From Apteryx mantelli (lineage: Eukaryota; Chordata; Aves; Apterygiformes; Apterygidae): DNA of 64,000 nucleotides. Below the pieces are notes generated by a model, which was not told the DNA's origin, did no database searches, and saw nothing but the letters and a program-made list of their open reading frames with translations. The stretch lies in assembly GCF_036417845.1 (NCBI RefSeq), contig NC_089981.1:23022001-23086000 (forward strand), read 5' to 3'. Below, piece by piece: positions 13,936 through 25,200 of the stretch (its first letter is position 1; every line of letters starts with the position of its first letter). Both the position numbers and the translations under genes were made by a program.

Positions 13936-16900
13936 AACAGATGATAGTAGTGGAAACTTGGCATATCTGCTTCTTTTATTTCCATAAATTTGACCAGCTA
14001 AAGTTACTAGAGACAAATGGACAGATGAGTAACAGAGTTTATTTGTTGCTGAAAATGCTGACAAGCTGCATTCTTAGGTTCTCAATTGCACAAAAATTAT
14101 ACAAACTTCTCTCTGTAATCTAATGTGCAAATGAGTATGTGATATGATAACTTCATATATAAAAATACATGCAAATCTCAGTCACTTCTCCTTTACACCC
14201 TTTCTATACTAACTCTTTATACTTGCACCCTTTCATACTAACTCCATAAATAAATAAACATTGATAGATATGTGGACATATTCAGAACTATTAGTGACCT
14301 CCAGGATCTTCTGCTAAATAGTTTCAATCTAAGGATTTCTTATAAAATCTAGACATACTAGAAATATGAAAACGCTGATGTAATCAGGTATCACTATATC
14401 CGTGAATAAGTAAACTATTTAAAAAAGAATGATTTTGTTTTAAATTTATATATAATTTCTTTCTTCTTTCTTTTTTTCTTTTTTATACAGCCAGGAGAAA
14501 AATGGATGAAGGATTGCCAGGAATGTGTCTGTGACAAACATACTCTTAAAGTGCATTGTACAAGAAACGAATGTCCTCCGACAGAAACAGTGCATTGTGA
14601 TGATCCAGGTTATGAGCCTGTTCAGGTACAGCTGCCAGGACATCCATGCTGTACCCAGCCTGCGTGCTGTAAGTACAGTTTGAGTTATTTATCATGATGA
14701 ATATACTGTATGCATTGTGGGGAACTTAAGCAGTAGTTTCTCAGGTTTTTATACTTTTAATTAATCTCATAAAGCTTTTTTTCCCCATCCCACTTCCTAG
14801 AGTCTTCTTGCAGAATATCTACTAGATACCTAAAGAGATCAACTTTAAAGACAGATAGGTTTTACACAGTTAGACACAGAAAAGTAACTAAAAATTTCCT
14901 GTAATTTAACTTTTGGAAGGAAAAAAGAAAACCTTTAATGCCATCACCTAAAACAATGACCAAAAAGTATTCAAAACATCTTCTTTTTCCATGAAAAAAT
15001 TACCATTATCAAAAGTTTATCTTATCTTTAAAATCTCTTAAACTTTTAAAAAATTCTCAAGAGTGTTCCTGAACCTCTGAGAGTCATCAGATTTTCCAAT
15101 TGGTTCAAATTTCTCTTTGGAAATTCTTCTTTCCAGCAATCACCACTCTATTCTTCTCAGGCAATACTTTGTTTTCCAAAGGTTACAGAAAAGCTCATTC
15201 ATTTCAAAAATGGCTTGGCAAATATATTGAGATAGTCATTAGACTAGCCTGTCTACATTTCCATCTGCACCACTGTATCTGCTCCAAGGGAAAACTTCCA
15301 AAGTTCTTGCTCATGCAAAACAAAATCACCTTCATTTAAAATTTCTGATTTCATTATTTTTTACCTTCTGTTACATTACACAGTCTGCAACACTAGCCGC
15401 TGCCCTGAGGTCACACACAAATGCTTAGCGGGACAGGAAATAGTTACCATACAGCGTGGAAAATGCTGTCCTTCCGTTGAATGCAGTAAGTACCGTGCAC
15501 CTTCTTCATATGTTACTCTGAGCTATATTTTAAAGAGTTGTTGAACATAAAAGCCATATAGGAGAAAGATGCAAATTAGCTGTGTTATCACATCTGGACA
15601 ACAAACCAGCAGATTTTTCAGATACTTCTGCTTCTTAAAATTTATACATGCATGTCACTATCTTTCTTCCTTTCTTATTGGACCAACAGGACCTGGTTGT
15701 GCAGTCAACGATATCTTCTATCCAGTAAGTACACAGCAACTCGCTATAAAAATATACCTGCACATAGTTTAACAATGCAACATTTCTGAGACTCCTATCA
15801 TACCCCACATTTTGCATGATAAAACATTATTAATCATTTAATCAAGGCCAGCATATGAACCCCCTTCCTATAGGCAAGAGTATTATCTGCTCTCCTTTCT
15901 GAAGTAACAGAATTTCCCTTCCAAAATGCAAAGCATTGGTGTTATCAACAACAGAAACTCTGGTTAATTAAAACAATCAAAACAGTATTTAAGGATAGTT
16001 TAGCCCATACATAGCTCAGTTTGGTATTGCCTATGACATATGTACACTAAGTAACTTGCTTTTATTGATTAATAATGACTTTTTTTCTGGCTTCCCCTAG
16101 CCTGGAGCTGTCATCCCATCAGGTCCCTGTGAAAAATGCACCTGCTTTAATTCCTCTTACTCAGGTCCTCATCACGCCTTTGTCAAGTGCGAGCCTGTTA
16201 TCTGTGACACATACTGCCCAGTGGTGAGTGCTATTTCGCAATCAGTAATTCCTACCCTGCTCAGTTCAAATAACTGTCAGAGATAAAGTTGGTGTCCTGA
16301 CTCAATACCATTTCCTCTGCATTTCTTTCAAAACAGGGTTACAAGTATACACAGAAACCTGGGCAGTGCTGCGGCACGTGCAAGGCAGTGGCTTGTATAG
16401 TGACCATGGGAGACAATACGACACATGTGCTCAAAGTAACTACCCCTGTTACATTTTGGTGAACTCTGCTAGCCTCTTTGCTCCTTCCTCTCCTTGTCTA
16501 TATCACATTTATTTGCTCTGTCTTTTCTCATGTTAGATTGCAATGCTTGTTGAGACAGACAGACTGCCTCACATGGCTCAAAGAGCACCTTGAGCTACGA
16601 GACTCTGGTTTTAACTGAGGCTTCTGGAAGCAACTATGATACTGAACAACAGCTTTCAGAAATCAAAATAGAAAATACATACATGAAAGTAATGGGCCTT
16701 TATTTGCTTTCAGCCCTGAAAATACAGCACCCATTTTGTTCAAAGAATAATTTTGTTTTTATGTATCTGGAGGCAGTTTTCTGCCCCAAAGAGAGCTTTA
16801 AAACAGAAGAGGTCAGTGAAGCCAGCAGAAATTCTGCCATATATCTGAGTGGGATTAGGACAGACCCCATAAATTCTGATGACAAAAGGGGAGGTCAAAG

Positions 16901-19709
16901 CCATCAAAATGTAAGTTCCTCTTTCCAAATTAGTCCACATACTTATCCCATTCCTACAAAAAGCATGGGAGTATCCAGATAAAAATATAGCCTCTTCACT
17001 TGGTTAATGAAAAAGATTTAAGGCAGTATGATAATATGACAAGTAACTATCAGCTGAGATTCGAGGACATTATACAGTATAACAACACCGCAACAGGGAG
17101 CAATGATAAAAAACTGCATTTTGGGGTTTTGTCTTTATATAAGAAGATTTCTGTTCACTTTTATTTAATTTTGACTACTTTCAGGTTGGAGAAGTCTGGA
17201 AGCCGCCTGGCAAAAACTGTACATTTTACACATGTGAAAAACATGACGATCAGTTCATTCCAGTCATTGTACAGAAAGGCTGTCCTTCCATTTCTGACAA
17301 TTGTGATCCTGTAAGTACTCTTCTACTAATTCTCATGTTTGTTTGAAAAGATCACAGTGGCTTGGCACAGGTGATAATGGGATCACCATGTCCAAAAAAA
17401 AAAATACCTAGCAGAAGCATTATATGCAGTGTAACTCAGATTGTATCCTATCTGAATCTGGTCCCATCAAATTTCACTTCAGAAAGGCAAATCAAGATTA
17501 AAATGGGTGGCATATCAGTCATTGCTGATGCAAAAAGACAGAGCAAGCACTAGAGAAAAGGCCACAGCATACTGTTTTGGATTTCCAAAAGTGTCAAGTA
17601 ACCCAGGAGCAAGAATCTTATTGGAAAATACTTGGATTTTTATTCCTAAATTATTCAAGCTTACAAATTCTTTTTTAGAATTCATTCATTGAGAGCAAAG
17701 GGGAAAGAAAATAAGCTACTTCAATTAGCAAAATAATTCAACGTAATACAGCTCAGGGTAGATCAGAACCAGCCCCTCCTGTGTGGGAAGTGAGCATTTC
17801 ATTAACTATGTTACCTTTGCTGACATAATGCTTCATCTGCACTTTGGTCCCTCAAAATATCCTATGTCTGCTACAAGCTTTATTTCTAAAATCTGACTAC
17901 TGAAGTCTGATGATAGGAAGGCAATTTCAGTCCTAATGTCAGATTGTGAAGAAGTCTTACTAATACTGTATTGAAGTAGCAGTTATGTGCCCTTACTATT
18001 TAGCCCTGCCCCCATCCATCTCAATACAAAGAAGTTTCTGGCACCAGAGAAACTTAGGAAGCAGGGAAAGTCTCTGCTTTAGTGTGCAGATATGAAATCT
18101 GAGTTATCTTATTCTGTTTTCACACTCAAGGATGACGGGGTGTCAGAGGATGACTGCTGCAGACTGTGCCCAAAACCACAGAAAAGTAAGTCATGATCAT
18201 TTTAAGTAAAAGCACAATATATGCCTTATTAAGCATGTTAGTCCATCTTGCATGGTAGATGCACAGACAGAGCAGGTGAATAGACTGAGTTTGGGAGCAG
18301 TGCCTCATATTGGGGTGAGAAAGGAAACAGGGTGTTAAGGAATAGAACGTTTCCAGCACCCACTTCCAGTCCTTTGAAAACATGTATAGGATGAACTTTC
18401 CCATGCTCTGCCATTAAATGTTAGTCTTTTTGTGGCTATTCTCCAACCTTTTGTAGATGCATTCTCTTTGAGGAAAAAGTAAAACCAGTCCTGGGAGATG
18501 GATGCATGTTGACAAGTTGCCACAGCACTACTCTTTATTTCTGCATCGCGCACTGGTGCTGCATAAGGAAAGGGAACTTTTTTCATTCATTGCTAGCACA
18601 AGCAGAGAGAGTCATCGTTTGGCCATAAGCAATTAAAAGAGAACTGCACTGTTACCTAATTTCCTATTTCAGCTCCATTCATCTCAGTTTTCTATTAAGA
18701 ACTCTCTATCATGTACAGATGTCTACTTATATGCACACATATTTTAACATATTTTCTCTTGGTCTGCTGAAACTTCAGCCTGTAAGAAGCACAATACCAC
18801 TACTGTCATCCAGTACCATGGATGTGTATCTCCTGCACCTGTTGAGCTAACATACTGTGAAGGCAGCTGTAATGCTTACTCACGGTAAGTGGTATAAAAG
18901 ATCATTACTCACTCTGCTTGTATACAACTGAACCTATGTTTTTCTATCTTCTACTCATTACACCGGTAACAGAAAGCAAATTGCAAATGCCTTATTAATA
19001 TGTCCAGCACCCACTCAGCCATCAACTGCTTATGTCTGTTGTGCTAACATGAACTTTTAACAGACGTGATGTTATATGAGGTTAATTACCTCATGACTAA
19101 CCAGGTTTTAACAGCTAGACCAATGCCACAATGAATAGACCCAAGTTACTGGCTCATGTAAAAGTGACGTTATCTGTCTCATTCTAGTCTCTGTTTTTGG
19201 ACTGGCTTGATACATGCTCTGGAGTAATTCATTTATGTTTTCTGTGTCCTAATGTAGAGCTAGAAACATAGAACTAGATTTATCCATTTTTACAGCGAGT
19301 AGCAACTTATGTTTCAGCACAATACTCTCAGAATGGTAATATCAAGCAATTGCCCCCCATGCAAATGCACAACTTTTGGTTTTGCCTAGTAAGGGATGAG
19401 AGTGGCGGTGGTATTTCTCACAACATCATTTCTGAATCTTTCTCTTGTGTTGGTCTTGCAATCAGATATTCTCCAGAGGCGAACATGATGGAACATAAAT
19501 GCACGTGCTGTCAGGAAATCAAGACCAGCCAAAGAACAGTGACCCTGACATGCAGTGATGGAACCTACCTTGATTACTTATACACCTACGTGGAGAAATG
19601 CAGCTGTGTGGGCACTGAGTGCATTGTTCAAAACATTGAAAGCCCTACCAACCGCGCCAAACAATCAGTGCAGGAGGCAATGGCCTTGCCAGAGAAAGGG
19701 AAGGTCTAA
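1..19709 (+). CDS. MUC5AC: MUC5AC-like gel-forming mucin, C-terminal part (19 exons, 5' end outside window)
   Basis: This is a secreted, oligomerising mucus glycoprotein. Joined exons: 1-7296, 7482-7696, 8488-8662, 8842-9092, 10609-10792, 11170-11365, 12365-12543, 12782-12851, 13122-13264, 13622-13653, 14491-14668, 15384-15485, 15690-15724, 16101-16223, 16337-16435, 17185-17310, 18131-18185, 18779-18884, 19466-19709. Every junction has GT-AG ends and keeps frame. Domain order is at least 14 CysD units, a short Cys-rich linker, VWD with GDPH, C8, TIL, VWC-like modules and CTCK, ending at TAA 19707-19709. I chose MUC5AC over MUC2 because the D4 segment (CVGWGDPHYITFDG, then a GLSCP motif), the CIDWRG motif in C8 and the GCFCPEG motif in TIL follow the MUC5AC/5B pattern. 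A MUC5B-type gene also lies directly downstream. The gene assignment is from remembered family sequence, not a database search. The N-terminal D domains lie upstream of the window. Confidence 0.87.
7482..7696 (+). CDS. MUC5AC: MUC5AC exon: Cys-rich post-CysD segment plus short PTS linker
   Basis: The acceptor is TTTTTTAG|GTGATG and the donor is AAAG|GTATGT. Encodes GDVIYNRTDNDGCSFYAICS followed by a Thr-rich stretch and GCYSSTHPPLK. This matches the segment just before the D4 domain in MUC5AC and MUC2, where PGD.IY followed by C.FYA.C is typical. Phase 1 in, phase 0 out. The following 790-bp intron has short AT-rich tracts only. Confidence 0.9.
8488..8662 (+). CDS. MUC5AC: MUC5AC exon: VWC-like module before VWD4
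   Basis: The acceptor is TTTTGCAG|CCTGGC and the donor is CGAT|GTAAGC. Encodes NCSELICGEDS, then CANGHPSVLVPDENGCCYHYEC, a VWC-like cysteine pattern with the expected CC pair. The mammalian protein has CANG.P.V...D..GCCHHY.C at this place. Phase 0 in, phase 1 out. Confidence 0.9.
8842..9092 (+). CDS. MUC5AC: MUC5AC exon: first half of VWD4, with GDPH motif
   Basis: Encodes CVCVGWGDPHYITFDGIYY and CTYVLVKQIVPKY, the beginning of a VWD domain. The GDPH codons lie at 8859-8870. In MUC2 and MUC5AC this motif undergoes acid-dependent cleavage between Asp and Pro; that this copy is cleaved is inferred from the motif alone. The donor is AATGTG|GTAAAA. The 1.5-kb intron that follows contains only simple repeats I can name. 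Confidence 0.93.
9093..10608 (+). other. Intron with simple repeats
   Basis: This is the longest intron of the gene-1 part of the window. It contains an imperfect GGTGAAGACTG-type duplication at about 9508-9570 and a TTG/TTA trinucleotide run at about 10371-10402. I recognise no coding segment; the minus-strand open stretch at 9769-9966 has no recognisable motif. Confidence 0.7.
10609..10792 (+). CDS. MUC5AC: MUC5AC exon: second half of VWD4
   Basis: The acceptor is ACATCCAG|ATTTAC and the donor is TGTG|GTAAGA. Encodes IYFNGKIVQPVFKKDG, then ITFSGLIFSVKLPFSKFGNN and TEGQC. The SKF.NNTEGQCGTC block is a hallmark of mucin VWD4 and is completed by the next exon. One N-glycosylation sequon (NNT) is present. 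Phase 0 in, phase 1 out. Confidence 0.93.
11170..11365 (+). CDS. MUC5AC: MUC5AC exon: end of VWD4, Pro/Thr linker, start of C8
   Basis: The acceptor is CTTCCAG|GAACATG and the donor is AGCAA|GTAAGA. Encodes GTCTNNRSDECRLPSGKIIS and MAHHWEV, a short Pro-rich linker (TPPPIVTTPPPSPHC), then CKLIKSK. The short linker is at the position of the variable TTVGPTT-type insert of human MUC5AC. Confidence 0.9.
12365..12543 (+). CDS. MUC5AC: MUC5AC exon: C8 domain
   Basis: The acceptor is CTCAAG|AGTTTTTG and the donor is TGCC|GTAAGT. Encodes VFEPCHDVIPPDPYFKGCVF, then CSSLEMYATECAARGICIDW and RGKTNFTC, with the C8 spacing of cysteines and the CIDWRG motif found in MUC5AC and MUC5B. Phase 2 in, phase 1 out. 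Confidence 0.93.
12782..12851 (+). CDS. MUC5AC: MUC5AC exon: start of TIL module
   Basis: This 70-nt exon encodes PYNCPTNTVYKACGSINPPTC. C.T.TVY..CG is the usual opening of a mucin/VWF TIL module. The acceptor is CCTTACAG|CATAC and the donor is CCAAG|GTATGA. Phase 1 in, phase 2 out. Confidence 0.9.
13122..13264 (+). CDS. MUC5AC: MUC5AC exon: TIL module
   Basis: Encodes SKNIVLKYMHSSHSSSVEHS, then GYGVTEGCFCPEGQIFIRED and ICVSEC. The GCFCPEG motif is diagnostic of TIL modules of this family. The acceptor is TTTACAG|CAAAAA and the donor is TGCT|GTAAGT. Confidence 0.92.
13622..13653 (+). CDS. MUC5AC: MUC5AC 32-nt microexon
   Basis: The acceptor is TTTTTTCAG|CTTGTAGG and the donor is AGAAGG|GTGAGT. 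Encodes CREPSGISRR, the short C..P.G stretch that links TIL to the next VWC-like module. It is needed to shift phase from 1 to 0. It is recognised mainly from frame continuity and the matching segment in mammalian MUC5AC. Confidence 0.8.
13893..13932 (+). repeat. Poly-A / (GA)n microsatellite
   Basis: An A-run continues into about 13 GA dinucleotides within an intron of the first mucin gene. It is a simple repeat likely to vary in length. Confidence 0.9.
14491..14668 (+). CDS. MUC5AC: MUC5AC exon: VWC-type module
   Basis: Encodes PGEKWMKDCQECVCDKHTLK, then CTRNECPPTETVHCDDPGYE and HPCCTQPAC. The C..C.C and CC cysteine clusters are VWC-like. The acceptor is TTATACAG|CCAGGA and the donor is TGCT|GTAAGT. 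The preceding 837-bp intron contains an A-run followed by (GA)n at about 13893-13931. Confidence 0.92.
15384..15485 (+). CDS. MUC5AC: MUC5AC exon: Cys-rich module
   Basis: Encodes FCNTSRCPEVTHKCLAGQEI, then VTIQRGKCCPSVEC. The CNTS.CP start and GKCCP end match the segment after the VWC module in MUC5AC. The acceptor is TTACACAG|TCTGC and the donor is TGCA|GTAAGT. Confidence 0.9.
15690..15724 (+). CDS. MUC5AC: MUC5AC 35-nt microexon, start of second VWC module
   Basis: The acceptor is CCAACAG|GACCTGG and the donor is TATCCA|GTAAGT. Encodes PGCAVNDIFYP, the opening C.....YPPG of a VWC domain. The PG pair is completed by the next exon. Phase 1 in, phase 0 out. Confidence 0.85.
16101..16223 (+). 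CDS. MUC5AC: MUC5AC exon: VWC domain
   Basis: Encodes PGAVIPSGPCEKCTCFNSSY, then HHAFVKCEPVICDTYCPV. C..C.C plus C...C.....CP is the VWC consensus, with two closely spaced Asn residues around an NSS sequon. The acceptor is CCCCTAG|CCTGGA and the donor is GTG|GTGAGT. Confidence 0.93.
16337..16435 (+). CDS. MUC5AC: MUC5AC exon: end of VWC domain
   Basis: Encodes GYKYTQKPGQCCGTCKAVAC followed by IVTMGDNTTHVLK. The CCGTC pentapeptide closes VWC domains in mucins and VWF. The acceptor is AAAACAG|GGTTAC and the donor is CTCAAA|GTAACT. Confidence 0.93.
17185..17310 (+). CDS. MUC5AC: MUC5AC exon: Cys-rich segment before CTCK
   Basis: Encodes VGEVWKPPGKNCTFYTCEKH, then DDQFIPVIVQKGCPSISDNC and DP. 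It matches the PGE.W....C....C segment in the mammalian protein. NCT is an N-glycosylation sequon. The acceptor is CTTTCAG|GTTGGA and the donor is GATCCT|GTAAGT. Confidence 0.92.
18131..18185 (+). CDS. MUC5AC: MUC5AC 55-nt exon before CTCK
   Basis: The acceptor is ACTCAAG|GATGAC and the donor is AAAA|GTAAGT. Encodes DDGVSEDDCCRLCPKPQK. D.CC..C is the conserved closing motif of this module. Phase 0 in, phase 1 out. Confidence 0.9.
18779..18884 (+). CDS. MUC5AC: MUC5AC exon: first part of cystine-knot (CTCK) domain
   Basis: Encodes TCKKHNTTTVIQYHGCVSPA, then PVELTYCEGSCNAYSR. C.....T..I...GC and YC.G.C are the CTCK signature. The domain forms disulfide-linked dimers in the ER in the mucin/VWF family. 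The acceptor is CTTCAG|CCTGTA and the donor is CACG|GTAAGT. Confidence 0.94.
19466..19709 (+). CDS. MUC5AC: MUC5AC terminal coding exon: end of CTCK and C-terminal tail
   Basis: Encodes YSPEANMMEHKCTCCQEIKT, then VTLTCSDG and VEKCSCVGTEC, which complete the cystine knot. A hydrophilic tail of about 35 residues follows and ends at TAA 19707-19709. HKCTCC includes the cysteines that in this family make the inter-chain bond. The acceptor is CAATCAG|ATATTC. Confidence 0.94.
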
Positions 19710-20790
19710 AATGAGAACTAGCAAGAAGAAGCCAAACAAGGAAGAGTTGAACATAGACTAAAATAAACCTTTCAAAAAATACAAAAGTGTCAAAAGCAGC
19801 TAAAATTTTGGATGAACAGATGATATCTTCTGCCTGGCTCCTATATTATTTCAGTTTTCATTCCAATGCATCTTTCATTGCTTTGAGTATCTTTTCTTTT
19901 ACACCTCGAGAGGTACAGCATAAGGTCGTTTTGACATTTGCTGTTTGTTTGTTTGCAGTCTTTCCTGGCTTGAAGCTTTCCCTTGCTGGCATGATATAGA
20001 CTAGATAGGCATAAAATAAACATTACTATGTAGGAAATTAAGTTTTGCTAGCCATTACATTCTGTACCCACTTGAAAATAACTAATCTTTCCACTGACAT
20101 ACACTGACCATTTTTAGAACATTTTCATTTCATTTCATTGAGACAGATCAAAAGCTAAAGTCCGGAAAAGAAAAGAAACAAACAAAACTGTACTTGTCAG
20201 CTTCTTTCTTTTTCTTTTTGCTTTAAGGAAAACTTAGACTGTATAGAAAGCTGTATCTTCTCAAAACTGTAAACTTCAATATTATGAGCAATTTATGATG
20301 GGTATTTTCCCTGTATATTCTTGTGAGAAAGAAAGAAAGAAAGAAAGAAATCCTATCATGAAAAGCTGCTGCACACTATTCTTTGTTTACATAATACCAT
20401 CAGCATAGTAACTATATGAAAATTTGGAATTTTTTTTGTTTGTGGTTAACTGTTTACAGAAGAAGTATATATATATTTTTTTGCCAACAGGGGCATGTGA
20501 AGGATTTTTGTAAACAAAAGTAATAATAATAATAATAATATTATATGTAAATTCTTTCCTAGGAAGCTGAGATTTGTTTTAAAAAGTTGTACCATTGCTA
20601 TTTATTTTATTTTTGGAAAATTGATTTATTGGGCCATTTCCTTCAGAATTTGTTACCCCATTTCTTAGTCTTAGTGATGTTATCTGGGTGTGGTATATTT
20701 TCTTCTTCCATTTTGTTTTGAAATATTGTTTATTTTGTTCCTTATGAAAAAAAGAAATGATGATTAATAAATTTTGAGCATTTTAAAGCT
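19710..20790 (+). other. MUC5AC: MUC5AC 3'UTR
   Basis: This is AT-rich sequence after the stop codon, with a (GAAA)n run at about 20326-20350, a (TAA)n run at about 20520-20542 and several ATTTA motifs. The end is placed about 20 nt after the last AATAAA. AATAAA at 19762 and 20015 could give shorter transcripts. Confidence 0.7.
20766..20771 (+). terminator. Poly(A) signal AATAAA
   Basis: A canonical hexamer at the end of the AT-rich 3'UTR, followed within 20-40 nt by a T/GT-rich stretch suited to cleavage-factor binding. Alternative hexamers lie at 19762-19767 and 20015-20020. Confidence 0.7.
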
Positions 20791-22195
20791 TTTGTATCCT
20801 CTGTCTTTTCACTGAATCCCTTACAAGAGAGTTGCTGGCCCTATAAAATATTTGCTTCCCACTCTACTGTAGCCATTCCTCAAGAGCTCCAGTTAAAAAG
20901 TCAGTCTACACTGTGGTACCTAACTCTCTACAGAGCTTTAATGCTCTTCAGTGCTTTGAAAGGAAGGCACTCAAAAGCATATACTAAAGGTGTTCCAAGC
21001 ACATAACTTGATGCTATCGACTAGAGGGTCTTCAGTAAACAAGCCTATTTTTGAGTCTGTACCTATTTTGTAACTGGAAGTTCTTTACTCAATTGACAAA
21101 AACTATCCAAAGTACTCCAAACCAGTCTCATATTTTAATGCCTATTGAAACATACACAAATCTCAAACAAATCTGCAGTGGCACTATTGTAAATTTGCAA
21201 GTTTTGACAAGTTACCATGCAGCTTTAGCTACATTATGCTTTCAACCAGTGACTACATACCTGCCTGTAAACTGTATGATGCCAAGCAGCATGTTACACA
21301 ATTTACAAATGACTGTTCTAGGATCAATAGAGGGAACAGAAAAAAATTAATGATAAGCTTTTCCTCGCCTACAGTTTGGACAACCTAGTAGAGGGAGTAA
21401 CAGGGTAAGCATGTAGGTTTCTTCAGGTATCCTGCTTAGGCTGCTTTTCTCACCCATTTTTCTTTCACAGAACTATGTCACTCCATAGACCCCTTCACTC
21501 AGAGGTGAGCACCGAGTTCTCCTCAGGGACCACTGGTAACCTCATACTTTCTGCTTGAAAAAGTTTGCCCTACCTCCCAGCTTCCTGTTGGCCAAATTGC
21601 TACTTTACTGTCCATTTTCTGGCTTTTCACAACATCTTTTTGTCCCAGTTCTTAGGCTCTTCTGATTCCCAGTGAGGTCCCAGATGGTTTATTGCTCACT
21701 TCCCTCTTTCCCACCTAACCCACCTGGCCTCCCGGTACAGCACTGATACTGAACTGACTGGTTTGGTGAGCAACAGATTCTCTGGTCTTTCCAGGCAGGC
21801 TGGGGTATAATTCTGCTCCTGCTCATTCTGCAGAAGGGAAGAGAGAATGTCTATTAATAGAAAATAAATTACTGTGTACTTCTTTGGTCCACAACAGCCC
21901 CTTATCCACAGGTAACCCACTGACATATTCTCCACATGCGGCTTCAAAGTCATCAATTCTTTTCCCAAGGAAAGTCTGTATCTCAATATCCCAGCAGTTC
22001 CCCTCCTTCACGGAAAACTCCATGTGTATTAAGCCTGTGCCAGCAAATGCTTGAGGCATCTTACTGAAAGAGGAAAGACTAATACATGGAAGAAGAAGCG
22101 AATGAGACAGACTCATCCTCTGACACATGGGAAGACTGAGAGGTGATCATGACTTAGGGAGGGGGGGCAAAACCAACCTAGGGTTGTGTGACATG

Positions 22196-22252
22196 GGAGA
22201 AGGAAGGAGGGAAGGAAGGAAAGAAAGAAAGAGAAGGAGAGGAGGGGACAGT
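22196..22252 (+). repeat. Purine-rich GGAA/GAAA tract
   Basis: About 55 nt of almost pure purine on the plus strand built from GGAA, GGGA and GAAA steps. This is microsatellite-like sequence in the intergenic spacer. Confidence 0.8.
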
Positions 22253-25200
22253 CCTTGCTCCTGGCATGGGGAAACAAGGAACCCCCATAAGTAGGGGCAA
22301 GGAGCAGAGGCACACAAAACCTGCGGTGGAGGACACACTGGAGACCCTACCTTGGAGCAACTAGGAACCGTCTCACACACACAGCACCAGTGCTGGCAAG
22401 AAGCAGATGGCAACCCTCAGCTGAGGAAGATGAGAACAGGGGTCACAATGCACTTTGGGTGTGGGAGAGCAAGTGGAAGGACTTGCAGGTGCTCCCTGAG
22501 TAGCAGGAAACACAACAAGAAGTTGGTGAAAAATAAAGAGCACCAGTGGGTGGCATAGATTGGCTTTCCAGGTTTCCCTCGTTATTTTCCTTTACATAGG
22601 AATTAACTTTGCTCTGAGTTATTGCTGACACAAATTGGGAATTAGCTCCAGAGGAAATCAATGACTCTTTTCTAAAAATTGTAATGAATGAGATCAGTTA
22701 CATCTCTCGTAAATAAAATTTACTATTTTTCTAATCCATGGATAAGTATTAAAGACAATAAAAAATAAAGTGAAAAAAAGGGATTGGCTTAGTAGCCCTT
22801 TATTGACAGAGGTCAGAATATTGTGCAGGTCACACTTTATTGGTGTAGATAACTAATGTACATTACACCAGCATTAACACTAGAGGGCTCTAGGCTCACA
22901 GTTTACAAGCATATCTGAAAAGGTTTATTTCAAAAAGGTTTCTTTCACAGAGCTCGTTGTGAGCCATATTATAACTGTTGCTTTAGTTTCAAATCATTGG
23001 CATAAATTATGCCCTTGATTAACTCTTGAATCTAAACACATCTGGTCTAAATAACATAGAGAGACTTGTTTATACATCCAAGACAGAACCTGACATGTCC
23101 CATAAGCTATCAGTATTGCTTAATTTTTTTTTCCAATCTGATCATCTTTGGATAAAATCACAGTAGAGAAACCATTCACTTAGCCCACAACTTATCCCAG
23201 CTGTGAAATAAGCATTCAAAGGTTTGGGGTGTAATTTCAATACTGGCTGTAAAGGTCCTTCCTTGGGCATTCACATGCTTTCTCTCCACTCAGAACTTTT
23301 GTTACATAGCCTAACTATTGGATGACCAGTTTATTTTATTTTTTTCCTTTTCTGCACAGTATTCTAAAACTCAGCAGTGTAAACCACTGATCACTAAGAA
23401 TCGATTTGCAACTCCTCCTTGAAACTATGAGTAACATAAAAAATATAACCTGGGTCATTACCTGAAATTCTGAGCCTATTCAGATTTACTATATAGGAGT
23501 CCACGCTGGGTAATTAATTTGACTCTTAAAGCATATGACAGCCAGCTTTTAAGCCATATCACATTCTGAAAACAGCTATGGTAAGAGTTAGGATTGTTCA
23601 TGGCACAATTTGGCCTATTCTCTGATTTTATTTTAGTCTATCTCATGTGATTTTACCTGACTCGGGGAGCAGGGCTGATAAAAGACAAATTGGGAATGGC
23701 AGCCACACTTAACAATAGCAAAACCCAACTGGAAGCAGGGAGTGCTCATTCTCTCCAGGAGATTTTGTTCTACCATTGCAAAAGAGTAGTAGTTCTGTTG
23801 CAACTAGGTGAATTAAAACAGAGCTTTTTCAGATGTAATAGAACAGGATAGTAGTTCTATTATAAAAATTAATAAGTAATAAAACAATTCTAAATGCACA
23901 AGGAAAGCGCATTTTTGCAAATGCAGTATTCATGATTGAGAGACTTGTTTTTGCTTTTTACTCTCAATTTCAAAAAATATCTTCCTGACTCTCAGATTTC
24001 TTTTGGCATTCATTATAACTCTCATTTATAACCACAGTTTAGTTATAAGCAACCAGCAAATGCTTGCACTGTTACAGTGATTGTTGTTACTATTATTCAC
24101 ATGGTTAAAATCTTAAAAAAAAGAAACTTACCCTGTCAGCTTACTCATCTTCTGCTGTTACAGCCATATATGCAAATAAAATCCCACTTTTGCCCACCCC
24201 CCCTTGCTTTAAGAAAGCAAAAGCAGTCCAGGCAGTCAAAAATGGAGCCACAAAACAACAATGCATTTGTCAGGAGCAGACTATAGATATCTCATATGCT
24301 AATTCTCACAAAATGCCCTGGTCAGCTAAATGAGTCTAGCAGCCAATCCTGAAACTATTGCTTCATTACTTGCACCAGTTTAACTGTGAGGATATCCCAA
24401 TGGTTGTTTTTCATTTTCACTGATTTCAAAAAAATAAATGCCAGAAATATTTGAGGTGAACCTGATTGCAAAGCAAACTTGGAACTGCTCTAAATTTTGG
24501 AGGATATCAGATGTGGACTCTGCAGCTGTTCCCTGTCTCAGCAAGCAGCCAGTAGAAAGCTCGCAGTTCCACTTTGATGAACTTTAGGGAGGTTTGGGGC
24601 CAAAGCCGAGCTTTTTCACATGGTTCCATGTCACACCTGAGTCACATGACTGCCAACTGCAACACGGACAAAATATGAGAACTGTCAGACAAAATAGGAC
24701 AGCAGACAATATGAAATCTGCAGAAAAGGTGTAATAAACACCATCAGGGAGATGGTGGGACCTCTTACTATAGCAGAACTAACTTTTCAATTCCCATGAG
24801 TTGGTGGCTGCTCAGTATTCTGGAGAGTGAGATTATTTTACCTGATGCAATTCTATCACTTGCTCAGTTGTTAAAGCTTTCATGCTTTATGAATTCATTG
24901 TAATGGAAATCCAGGTCCATTATTCTTCTATCTGTTATTTTACAGGAAATGAACATTATAATTGCATAGAATTTGTGTTGACTGAAGATAAGTGAGACAG
25001 TACTGAATACCTTGTGGCAAGGTGCAGTTACATAGCATTCATAGTAGAGAATTTGTCACAGTCTACTTGATCTGACCAAAACATGTAAAAAACCTTTGTC
25101 TTTAGCAAGGAAGCTTTGAGATCAATATAATCTATCCCCCAGTAATCCTAGACAGGGTTTTAATGACTAACATTCCAACACACAGTCTTTCAATGTCAGT

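Noticed and set aside
16590-16982. 130-codon ORF between MUC5AC exons
   Set aside because: It lies inside an intron on the same strand, without splice sites or protein features, and the flanking exons join perfectly without it.
1-20790. First gene as MUC2 rather than MUC5AC
   Set aside because: MUC2 also has CysD domains and GDPH, but the D4, C8 and TIL motifs here follow the MUC5AC/5B pattern and the next gene is MUC5B-like, as expected after MUC5AC. A database comparison would settle it.
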